In this document: piece by piece, positions 1 to 5,044 of the stretch
Layout: every line of letters begins with the position of its first letter
Numbering within the stretch: position 1 is the stretch's first letter
NCBI GenBank assembly: GCA_050945695.1
Contig: JBMNTK010000150.1
Coordinates: 1 to 10,100, forward strand
Length of the DNA stretch: 10,100 nucleotides
Source of the DNA: Ch71 sp050945695
Lineage (GTDB): Bacteria; Chloroflexota; Anaerolineae; DRVO01
Reading direction: 5' to 3'
Notes under the pieces: generated by a model
Database searches by the model: none
Told to the model about the DNA's origin: nothing
Seen by the model: the letters and a program-made list of their open reading frames with translations, nothing else
Made by a program: the position numbers and the translations under genes

Positions 1-1
1 C

Positions 2-142
2 CGGCTGGCAGAGCTGGGCATAGACCTGGATGCCATCACCCAGAGGCTGCAGCGGGCCGGGGTGAAGGCTTTCGCCGACTCCTTCCAGGAGCTGCTGCAG
101 GCTGTCGAGGCCAAACGGGAGAAGCTCGCGACAGGCGCCTAG
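2..142 (+). CDS. tal: Transaldolase, C-terminal fragment (5' end outside window)
   Basis: Only the last 46 codons are visible, ending in TAG. The reading frame gives an acidic helix-rich tail with GIDLDAIT followed by GVKAFADSF and a KRE-rich end. This matches the C-terminus of bacterial transaldolases (typical pattern: G-x-D-L-x-x-V/I-T ... EGVxxFxxSFxxLLxxI). Transaldolase transfers dihydroxyacetone units between sugar phosphates in the non-oxidative pentose phosphate pathway and is cytoplasmic. The catalytic lysine lies upstream of the window and cannot be checked. Some bacteria carry a transaldolase/phosphoglucose isomerase fusion, but in those the transaldolase part is N-terminal, so a stand-alone enzyme fits better here. 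The gene converges with the next one, with a palindrome between them. Confidence 0.8.
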   Translation, partial: RLAELGIDLDAITQRLQRAGVKAFADSFQELLQAVEAKREKLATGA

Positions 143-157
143 AGCCTGACCGCAGCC

Positions 158-183
158 GCAGGGGAGCCCGCGGGCTCCCCTGC
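158..183. terminator. Perfect 26-nt palindrome, probable bidirectional terminator
   Basis: The arms GCAGGGGAGCCCG (158-170) and CGGGCTCCCCTGC (171-183) are exact reverse complements and can form a long GC hairpin on either strand. It begins 16 nt after the transaldolase stop and ends 24 nt before the stop of the convergent membrane-protein gene. There is no T-run on either side, so it is not a textbook intrinsic terminator. Position between two convergent stops is the main argument for a terminator role. Confidence 0.6.
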
Positions 184-206
184 AGCTTGTGCAGTTCCAC
201 TGGTCC

Positions 207-1832
207 TCACTCCTCCGTCAGCCCCCTCATCTCGAACACGTAGCCGTCTCCCACTCTCTGCACCAGAGCCACCCCCGGGTAGTCCCCCATGTTGCCGGAG
301 ACGACGTCGGCGATGAAGTCCCCGTAAGCCCAGCGCCAGTCCTGGTCGGCACGGTAGCGGTCGCGGAGCACCAGGTAGACGCGGTCGAAGCGGTTGGCAT
401 GCCGGCGGGCGAAGGCAGCGATGCTCTCGTATTCTGGGTGGTCGGTGTAGGGGTAGGGTGAGAAGGAGAACACCAAGGGGCGATCCAGGTAGAAGGGGAT
501 GTCCATGGTGTCGTCCCCCACGATGAGGTCGCGTTCGGTGGTGTGAGCGACTACCCAGCTCAGCCGCCCGGACCGGGCGACCTGGGCAGCGTCGGTCTGG
601 ACCGGCAACTGGAGCAGTTGCACTTCCCGCCGCAGCCCCGCGAGGGCGACCAACAATGCCAGCACAAGCAGTGGGCCCGCCCTGAGGCCGCTGGCCCTGG
701 CTACCATCGCTCCCAGGGTCAAGGCCAGGGTCACGCTCGCCGGCGCCATCAGCCGCGGCCCGATGCTGTCGAAGTGGATTTGCGACCGCTGCAGGATGAG
801 CAGGGCCAGGTAGGAAAAGGACCAGACGACCAGCAGCCAGCGTTCCTGGTGCCACAGGACGCCGCCCAGGCTGCCCCGTCCGCGAGCGGCAAGCAGTATG
901 GTGGCGGACAGGACCAGAACCGCCAGAACTGGCGCTGCCACCTCCGGCGTCAGGCTCTCGAACGACTGCCCCAGTAGGGCTCGCCCGGCCTCCCGCAGGT
1001 TCTCCCCCAAGCTCTTCAGCGAAGGGTTCGGCCGCGCTCCCATCAGGGTGCCGGTGAGGGCCAGGTTGCGCCCCAGCACCAGGGCGGCCGGTACGGTGGC
1101 GCCGGCGGCATAGGCCGCCACCCGGCGGATCCGGCGGCCTCCAGGACGGGCCAAGAGGGCCACGGCTCCCACCGCCGCTGCGGGCAGCAGCAGGTAACGT
1201 GCCGCGAAGGCCAGCCCGGCGCACAGCCCAGCCAGGACCAGGCGCGGCAGGGACTCCCTACTCCGGTCGCTCTGCACCAGCAGGATGAACGACAGCAAGG
1301 CCAGCAAGATGCCGAGGGGCTCGCTCCAGGCGAAGCGCGACACGAGCCCCAGGGGATAGTGGGCGATCAGCAGTGCCAGCCCCAGCAGCGCCTCCGGGTG
1401 CCCGTAGAGCCTGCGTGCCAGCCGGTAGCCGATCAGCAAGATCAACCCGTAGCAGCCGGCCGACACCAGCAAGGCGGCATCGGCGTGCGAGGGCACCGCC
1501 AGCCCGACCAGCGCCACCGCCAGGGGGTAAAGTGGTGGCTGGGACGTGAAGGGCGGGGGCAGAGTGACCTCGAGGGAGATGTGTGGCTGGTTGAACCCTA
1601 GCGCCGGCTGGGTGATGCCCTTGCCCTCGGCGATGTTCCGGGCCACCGATACGTAGTTCATGGAGTCGGGCGAGAAGTTGCGGGTGCGGGTGAGGGAGTT
1701 GTAGCCGGCCAGGCCCACGTACGCCGCCACGGCCAGCGCCAGCAGCCAGTGGGCAGCCATCTCAAGCATGGCCGCGCGCTCCCGTGCCTTGGCCCACCGC
1801 CCTTGCGGCAGCGACGACGCCCGTTCGTCCAT
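207..1832 (-). CDS. Multi-pass membrane glycosyltransferase, GT-C / family 39-like (ArnT/PMT type)
   Basis: The 541-aa protein has a short charged N-terminus, a first membrane helix near residues 25-45, about ten further hydrophobic segments up to ~400, and a soluble tail (~430-541). Two GT-C marks are visible. One is an Asp in the first extracytoplasmic loop (SPDSMNY, D56, followed by a VARNIAEGKG stretch), the usual catalytic or metal-binding acid. The other is the QPPLYPL motif near 98-104. Enzymes of this fold move a sugar from a polyprenyl-phosphate carrier to a lipid, glycan or protein on the outer membrane face; the actual acceptor cannot be told. The ATG at 1832 is preceded by GGGAGG at suitable spacing on the minus strand, with a weak TATACA (1854-1849) further up. 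It is transcribed divergently from the oxidoreductase gene. The broad class is fairly sure; substrate unknown. Confidence 0.75.
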   Translation of the reverse strand: MDERASSLPQGRWAKARERAAMLEMAAHWLLALAVAAYVGLAGYNSLTRTRNFSPDSMNYVSVARNIAEGKGITQPALGFNQPHISLEVTLPPPFTSQPPLYPLAVALVGLAVPSHADAALLVSAGCYGLILLIGYRLARRLYGHPEALLGLALLIAHYPLGLVSRFAWSEPLGILLALLSFILLVQSDRSRESLPRLVLAGLCAGLAFAARYLLLPAAAVGAVALLARPGGRRIRRVAAYAAGATVPAALVLGRNLALTGTLMGARPNPSLKSLGENLREAGRALLGQSFESLTPEVAAPVLAVLVLSATILLAARGRGSLGGVLWHQERWLLVVWSFSYLALLILQRSQIHFDSIGPRLMAPASVTLALTLGAMVARASGLRAGPLLVLALLVALAGLRREVQLLQLPVQTDAAQVARSGRLSWVVAHTTERDLIVGDDTMDIPFYLDRPLVFSFSPYPYTDHPEYESIAAFARRHANRFDRVYLVLRDRYRADQDWRWAYGDFIADVVSGNMGDYPGVALVQRVGDGYVFEMRGLTEE

Positions 1833-1959
1833 CTGCCCTCCCGGGGTCTGTATAGCATGCCTCCCGACCGCCGACCAGGAACCGGGGGGCCGGCGGTACC
1901 CGATGGCAGCCGTGTACCGGGTCCGTCCGTGACATTACTGCGCCTACTTACCTCCGTTC

Positions 1960-1988
1960 TTGACCAGGCCCGCTCTCTGGCGCATTCT
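1960..1988 (+). promoter_or_regulatory. Candidate sigma-70 type promoter for the oxidoreductase gene
   Basis: A TTGACC element (1960-1965, five of six matches to the -35 consensus) is followed after 17 bp by CATTCT (1983-1988, three of six for -10). The 63-nt distance to the start codon is plausible. The poor -10 makes this tentative. The rest of the divergent gap (1833-2051) shows only a 6-bp dyad, CGGTAC (1894-1899) / GTACCG (1914-1919), that could be an operator or chance. Confidence 0.3.
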
Positions 1989-2051
1989 ATCCCCGGCCCC
2001 GGGAGCATCCGCAGAGGCATCTCGCGAGCGCGGGGCGGAGGGGATAGACAT

Positions 2052-2996
2052 ATGGCATTCAGAGCGGGCATCATCGGAACGGGCGGCATCGCTCGGGCGC
2101 ACGTCAACGGGTATCGGGAGAACGGAGTCCAGGTCACCGCCCTCATGGACGTCAACCGGGCCGCGGCCGAGGCTATGGCCGCCAACGTGGAGGGCGCCCA
2201 GATCTTCGACACCTATGCTGGCCTGCTGGACTCGGGGCTGGTGGATGTGGTCAGTATCTGTACGCCGCCTGTGGCCCACGAGGAGCCGGCGGTCATGGCG
2301 CTGGAGAGGGGCATCCACGTCATGCTGGAGAAGCCCATGGCCCACACGGTGGAGTCGGGCCGGCGCATCCTGGAGGCGGCGGAGAAGTCGGGGGCGGTGC
2401 TCACCATCGGCTTCCGGCATCGGTTCCTGCCTGCCATCCAGAAGCTGCGTGAGCTGGTCCAGGACGGCACTTTGGGGCCGGTGGTGCTCTACCAGAACGC
2501 CTTCACTGGGCCTGCCTTCCAGATGAAGGACCGCTGGTTCAGCAAGAAGGCCATCTCTGGTGGCGGTACCCTCATGGACACCAGCATCCACTCAGTGGAC
2601 ATCTTCCGCTTCATCGTGGGTGAGATCGCCGAACAGCGCGCCCTGACTGCCCACCACCTGGAGGGCACTGACGTCGAGGACGCCAGCATGCTCCTGGTGA
2701 AGTCCGAAAGTGGCGCCATCGGCTGCCTGAGCGCTTCCTGGGTGGCTGGGGACGGCCAGTCCTTCGTGGAAGTCGTCGGCCAGAACGGGCGGGCCCTGTT
2801 CGACTACACCGTGGGCGACCAGGTCCGGTTGCGCCGTCGGGGCGAGAAGGAGTGGGAGATCATCGAGGTGCGGCCTAGCGCCGGCTTCGTCGAGGAGATC
2901 GAGCGCTTCCTGGCCGCCATCCGGGGCGAGCAGGAGCTGCTGGTCACGGCGCAAGACGGCCTGCGGGCCCTGGAGATCGTCCAGTCCTGTTACTAG
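2052..2996 (+). CDS. Gfo/Idh/MocA-family NAD(P)-dependent oxidoreductase
   Basis: This 314-aa cytoplasmic enzyme has an N-terminal Rossmann domain with the dinucleotide loop GIIGTGGIA (residues 6-14). It also has the family's EKPMA motif (E93-K94-P95) and the second-domain motif GGGTLMDTSIHSVD (~170-183), with the expected D176 and H180 that, with K94, form the usual catalytic set. The family oxidises or reduces sugars, inositols and related polyols using NAD(P); the substrate cannot be read from these motifs. The frame is open upstream to 1749, but I choose ATG 2052. It has GGAGGGG 8 nt before it, and the Rossmann motif starts right after it, while upstream codons encode low-complexity Arg/Pro-rich sequence. 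The protein ends abruptly at ...EIVQSCY, slightly short of the usual ending. The GH32 gene follows 65 nt downstream, suggesting a shared role in sugar catabolism. Confidence 0.88.
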   Translation: MAFRAGIIGTGGIARAHVNGYRENGVQVTALMDVNRAAAEAMAANVEGAQIFDTYAGLLDSGLVDVVSICTPPVAHEEPAVMALERGIHVMLEKPMAHTVESGRRILEAAEKSGAVLTIGFRHRFLPAIQKLRELVQDGTLGPVVLYQNAFTGPAFQMKDRWFSKKAISGGGTLMDTSIHSVDIFRFIVGEIAEQRALTAHHLEGTDVEDASMLLVKSESGAIGCLSASWVAGDGQSFVEVVGQNGRALFDYTVGDQVRLRRRGEKEWEIIEVRPSAGFVEEIERFLAAIRGEQELLVTAQDGLRALEIVQSCY

Positions 2997-3007
2997 AGCA
3001 CTGAACC

Positions 3008-3043
3008 CAGATGACGCTGATGCGGCCGCATCAGCGTCATCTG
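3008..3043. terminator. Perfect 36-nt palindrome between oxidoreductase and GH32 genes
   Basis: The arms CAGATGACGCTGATGCGG (3008-3025) and CCGCATCAGCGTCATCTG (3026-3043) are exact reverse complements, so the transcript can form an 18-bp hairpin (with a few central bases unpaired). It begins 11 nt after the oxidoreductase stop and ends 18 nt before the GH32 start. It may terminate, or protect the upstream message. It has no T-run, and a regulator-binding operator is also possible. Confidence 0.5.
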
Positions 3044-3061
3044 CCTTCCCGGGGTGAGGCG

Positions 3062-4678
3062 ATGAGACTGACCCTGAGCCACCGCTACCTGCACCTCCCT
3101 GTCCGAGACGGTGCCCCCAAGCGCCGGGTGCGGCTGCTGGACGGCGAACGCGTCGTCTACGCCTTCGACGTGGAACTGGCCCAGGGGGAGCCCGACTTCT
3201 GGGTATCGGCGGACCTGGCACCGTGGCAGGGGCAGGAGCTGATCCTGGACCTAAACGGCGATCCGGCTGCCCCCGAGCTGGAGCTGCTCGTGCCCTCGGA
3301 TCAGCCGGCCGGCGCCCAGGACGCTTACCAGGAGCCTCTGCGCCCCTGGTTCCACTTCACCTCGCTCCGGGGCTGGAACAACGACCCTAACGGCCTGCTC
3401 TACTTCGAGGGCGAGTACCACCTCTTCTACCAGCACAACCCCTTCGGTCGCCGCTGGGGCAACATGCACTGGGGTCACGCGGTGAGTGGCGACCTCGTGC
3501 ACTGGCAGGAACTGGGTGAGGCCCTGTGGCCCGACGAGATGGGCACCATGTACTCCGGCTCCGGGGTGGTGGACTGGGACAACACCTCCGGGCTGGGCGA
3601 GGACGGTCAGCCGCCCCTCATCTGCCTCTACACCGCCGCCGGCGGCCGCTCACCCGAGTCCCAGGGGCAGCCATTCACTCAGTGCCTGGCCTACAGCAAC
3701 GACCGCGGGCGTACCTGGACCAAGTATGCCGGCAACCCGGTGCTGGCCCACGTGGCCGGCGACAACCGCGATCCCAAGGTCATCCGCCACCCACAGACGG
3801 GCCGGTGGGTGATGGCCCTCTACCTGGAGGGGAACACCTACGGGATCTTCTCTTCAGAGGACCTCCTCTCCTGGCGGGAGGAGTCCCGGCTGGAGGTGGA
3901 GGGCGGGCGCGAGTGCCCGGACCTGTTCCCCCTGCCTTTGGACGGCGACCCCGAGCAGATCAAGTGGGTCTTCTGGACCGCGGGCGGGACCTACCTGGTG
4001 GGCGACTTCGATGGGAGGGTCTTTCGCCCGGAGGGCGGGGTGCGACACTTCTGCCCCGGTGGCGACGCCTACGCCGCCCAGACCTGGAGCGATGCGCCCG
4101 GGGGTCGGCGACTGCAGATTGCCTGGCTGCGGGGCGACATCCCGGGCACGCCCTTCAATCAGATGATGACCTTCCCGGTGGAGTTGGAGCTGCGCGCTGT
4201 TGGCGAGGGGCCACGGCTGTTTGCCCGCCCGGTCCGTGAGATCGCCCTGCTGTATCGGGAGAGCTACTCCTGGCCGCAGTGGCCCCTGAAGGAGCTGGCC
4301 GCCGTCAACGCCGCTTTGTCCGCCGAGGCCTATCACCTGCGGGCGAAGGTGGACGCTTCCGGGTCCTGGCGGATAGGCCTGCGGGGGGTGCCCCTGGCGT
4401 ACGATGCCCGCACGGGTGAGTTCTCGGTGGGCGAATGCCGAGTTCCCTTCGCCGGCACCAGGCCGGTTACGGTCGAGGTCCTGCTCGATCGCACCTCGCT
4501 TGAGGTCTTCGTGGACGAAGGGCGCCTGTACTTTGCCCTCAGCCAGGTCTTCTCCCCGCTGGAGGAGGTGCCCTTGCTGGAGGGGGAGGGAGAGGGACGG
4601 GCCTCGCTGGAAGCGTACGAGCTTGGCCCATCCTGGGAAGGGGGCCAGGACCTCAGCGCCTGTGTTCACCCCCGGTGA
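3062..4678 (+). CDS. Glycoside hydrolase family 32 beta-fructosidase (levanase/invertase type)
   Basis: The 538-aa protein has four regions. Residues ~1-90 form a beta-rich N-terminal module (YLHLPVRDG ... FDVELAQGEPDFWVSADL) like the extra N-terminal domain of some levanase-type GH32 proteins. Residues ~95-390 form the five-bladed propeller, with WNNDPNG (nucleophile D108), FYQHNPFG, MYSGSG, RDPKV (D237, transition-state stabiliser) and ECPDLFPL (E284, acid/base). Residues ~400-525 form the beta-sandwich with RTSLEVFVDEG. All three catalytic carboxylates are present, so it should hydrolyse beta-fructosides such as sucrose, levan or inulin. No signal peptide is visible, so it is probably cytoplasmic and would act on imported small fructans or sucrose. 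I choose ATG 3062, which has GGTGAGG just before it. The upstream in-frame ATG at 3011 lies inside the palindrome and lacks a ribosome site. Confidence 0.93.
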   Translation: MRLTLSHRYLHLPVRDGAPKRRVRLLDGERVVYAFDVELAQGEPDFWVSADLAPWQGQELILDLNGDPAAPELELLVPSDQPAGAQDAYQEPLRPWFHFTSLRGWNNDPNGLLYFEGEYHLFYQHNPFGRRWGNMHWGHAVSGDLVHWQELGEALWPDEMGTMYSGSGVVDWDNTSGLGEDGQPPLICLYTAAGGRSPESQGQPFTQCLAYSNDRGRTWTKYAGNPVLAHVAGDNRDPKVIRHPQTGRWVMALYLEGNTYGIFSSEDLLSWREESRLEVEGGRECPDLFPLPLDGDPEQIKWVFWTAGGTYLVGDFDGRVFRPEGGVRHFCPGGDAYAAQTWSDAPGGRRLQIAWLRGDIPGTPFNQMMTFPVELELRAVGEGPRLFARPVREIALLYRESYSWPQWPLKELAAVNAALSAEAYHLRAKVDASGSWRIGLRGVPLAYDARTGEFSVGECRVPFAGTRPVTVEVLLDRTSLEVFVDEGRLYFALSQVFSPLEEVPLLEGEGEGRASLEAYELGPSWEGGQDLSACVHPR

Positions 4679-4701
4679 TCGGGATCGCACCCTTGCCCAC
4701 T

Positions 4702-4716
4702 GCGGGGTATTCCCGC
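4702..4716 (+). terminator. Weak hairpin after the GH32 gene
   Basis: GCGGG (4702-4706) can pair with CCCGC (4712-4716) around a 5-nt loop, 24 nt past the GH32 stop. Only five base pairs and no T-run, so termination here is uncertain. It lies just upstream of the promoter proposed for the exporter operon. Confidence 0.25.
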
Positions 4717-4719
4717 CAT

Positions 4720-4749
4720 TTGCTAGGCCGGCTGAGCCTGTGCTAGAGT
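4720..4749 (+). promoter_or_regulatory. Candidate extended -10 promoter of the exporter operon
   Basis: TTGCTA (4720-4725, 4/6 to the -35 consensus) is followed after 18 bp by TAGAGT (4744-4749, 4/6 to -10). A TGC directly before it (4741-4743) gives the extended -10 pattern. Transcription would start near 4756, a few bases before the strong ribosome site at 4763. This fits a leader mRNA that begins almost at the small ORF. No operator is evident, which fits regulation after initiation. Confidence 0.45.
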
Positions 4750-4762
4750 GGGCCACTTTTCC

Positions 4763-4771
4763 AAAGGAGGT
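4763..4771 (+). promoter_or_regulatory. Near-perfect Shine-Dalgarno for the leader ORF
   Basis: AAAGGAGGT is fully complementary to the 16S anti-Shine-Dalgarno and is among the strongest ribosome sites in the window, at least as strong as those of the large genes. The GGAGG core ends 8 nt before a GTG that opens a 30-codon frame. A site this strong in front of such a short frame argues that the frame is translated on purpose. Confidence 0.75.
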
Positions 4772-4778
4772 GCGCCAA

Positions 4779-4871
4779 GTGTATAGCTTCTACGTTCCCA
4801 CCAACGTGCGCGTGGTTGTTGCACGTCCTCGTGGGACGAGTGCGCCCTTCTTTGGGGGTGCAGATCGGTAA
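4779..4871 (+). CDS. Putative 30-residue leader peptide controlling the ABC exporter operon
   Basis: A GTG start (4779) with an optimal ribosome site opens a frame of 30 sense codons ending in TAA (4869-4871). The peptide is basic and begins MYSFYVPTNV. It has a Val/Arg core, RVVVARPRG (residues 11-19), then TSAPFF and a GGADR end. It has no membrane segment and resembles no family I recognise. Its features fit a regulatory leader read for the act of translation: strong initiation, tiny size, position directly upstream of alternative hairpins and an intrinsic terminator, and a multidrug-type exporter next. In B. subtilis the bmrB leader controls the heterodimeric exporter bmrCD by ribosome-mediated attenuation; this would be an analogue, not a recognisable homologue. 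R16-P17-R18 is an R-x-R sequence of the kind known to favour macrolide-dependent ribosome stalling. The translated frame is fairly likely; the regulatory role is inferred. Confidence 0.6.
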   Translation: MYSFYVPTNVRVVVARPRGTSAPFFGGADR

Positions 4872-4921
4872 CTGACTCGATCTGATACCAGATTACCCAA
4901 GGCCACGGGCGCACCACCCAC
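4831..4921 (+). promoter_or_regulatory. Candidate long-range pairing, competing with the 4899-4932 hairpin
   Basis: GTGCGCCC (4840-4847, inside the leader ORF) is exactly complementary to GGGCGCAC (4907-4914). Next to it, GTGGG (4831-4835) is complementary to CCCAC (4917-4921). Together these give 13 base pairs across a small internal loop. The pairing uses part of the stem and most of the loop of the 4899-4932 hairpin, so the two structures largely exclude each other. A ribosome on codons 18-23 would block it, linking RNA fold to leader translation. Confidence 0.45.
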
Positions 4922-4932
4922 CCCGTGGCCTT
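4899..4932 (+). promoter_or_regulatory. 11-bp leader hairpin downstream of the small ORF
   Basis: AAGGCCACGGG (4899-4909) pairs perfectly with CCCGTGGCCTT (4922-4932) around a 12-nt loop. It begins 28 nt after the leader stop codon. It is not followed by a clean T-run, so by itself it looks like a switch or pause hairpin rather than the terminator, which lies just downstream. Between the stop and this hairpin, GATCTG (4879-4884) can pair either back to CAGATC (4861-4866) or forward to CAGAT (4889-4893), another possible switch. Confidence 0.6.
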
Positions 4933-4945
4933 CTCGTGTCTTGGC

Positions 4946-4988
4946 GAGCCGGTCGCGGGGTCCTACGCGATCGGCTTTTCTTGTTTCT
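4946..4988 (+). terminator. Intrinsic terminator / attenuator before the ABC exporter genes
   Basis: AGCCGGTCGCG (4947-4957) pairs with CGCGATCGGCT (4966-4976), an 11-bp stem with a single G-U pair and an 8-nt loop. The U-rich tract TTTTCTTGTTTCT (4976-4988) follows at once. This is the only textbook intrinsic terminator in the window. It lies after the leader peptide stop and ends 56 nt before the first exporter gene, with no new promoter evident in between. It would therefore cut off the operon unless read through. Confidence 0.75.
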
Positions 4989-5044
4989 GTAATCCCAAGC
5001 CCACGAATCTCTACCGGGTTTGGTTGCTGATGGAGTGGTATCCG

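Noticed and set aside
1894..1919. CGGTAC/GTACCG dyad in the divergent gap as an operator
   Set aside because: Only six base pairs per arm with a 14-nt spacer; easily chance in GC-rich sequence.
1749..2051. N-terminal extension of the oxidoreductase back to 1749
   Set aside because: It overlaps the divergent glycosyltransferase gene, is Arg/Pro-rich low complexity, and precedes a clean Rossmann start with its own ribosome site at 2052.
3011..3061. Earlier GH32 start at ATG 3011
   Set aside because: The ATG lies within the 36-nt palindrome, without a Shine-Dalgarno, and the added residues are just the translated palindrome.
4751..4756. GGCCAC upstream of the leader as a partner for GTGGCC in the leader hairpin
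   Set aside because: It lies before or at the predicted transcription start, so it would not be in the RNA.
4925..5044. N-terminal extension of the first ABC transporter from GTG 4925
   Set aside because: It would start inside the leader hairpin and cross the intrinsic terminator, has no ribosome site, and encodes residues unlike exporter N-termini. ATG 5045 has a spaced GGAG.
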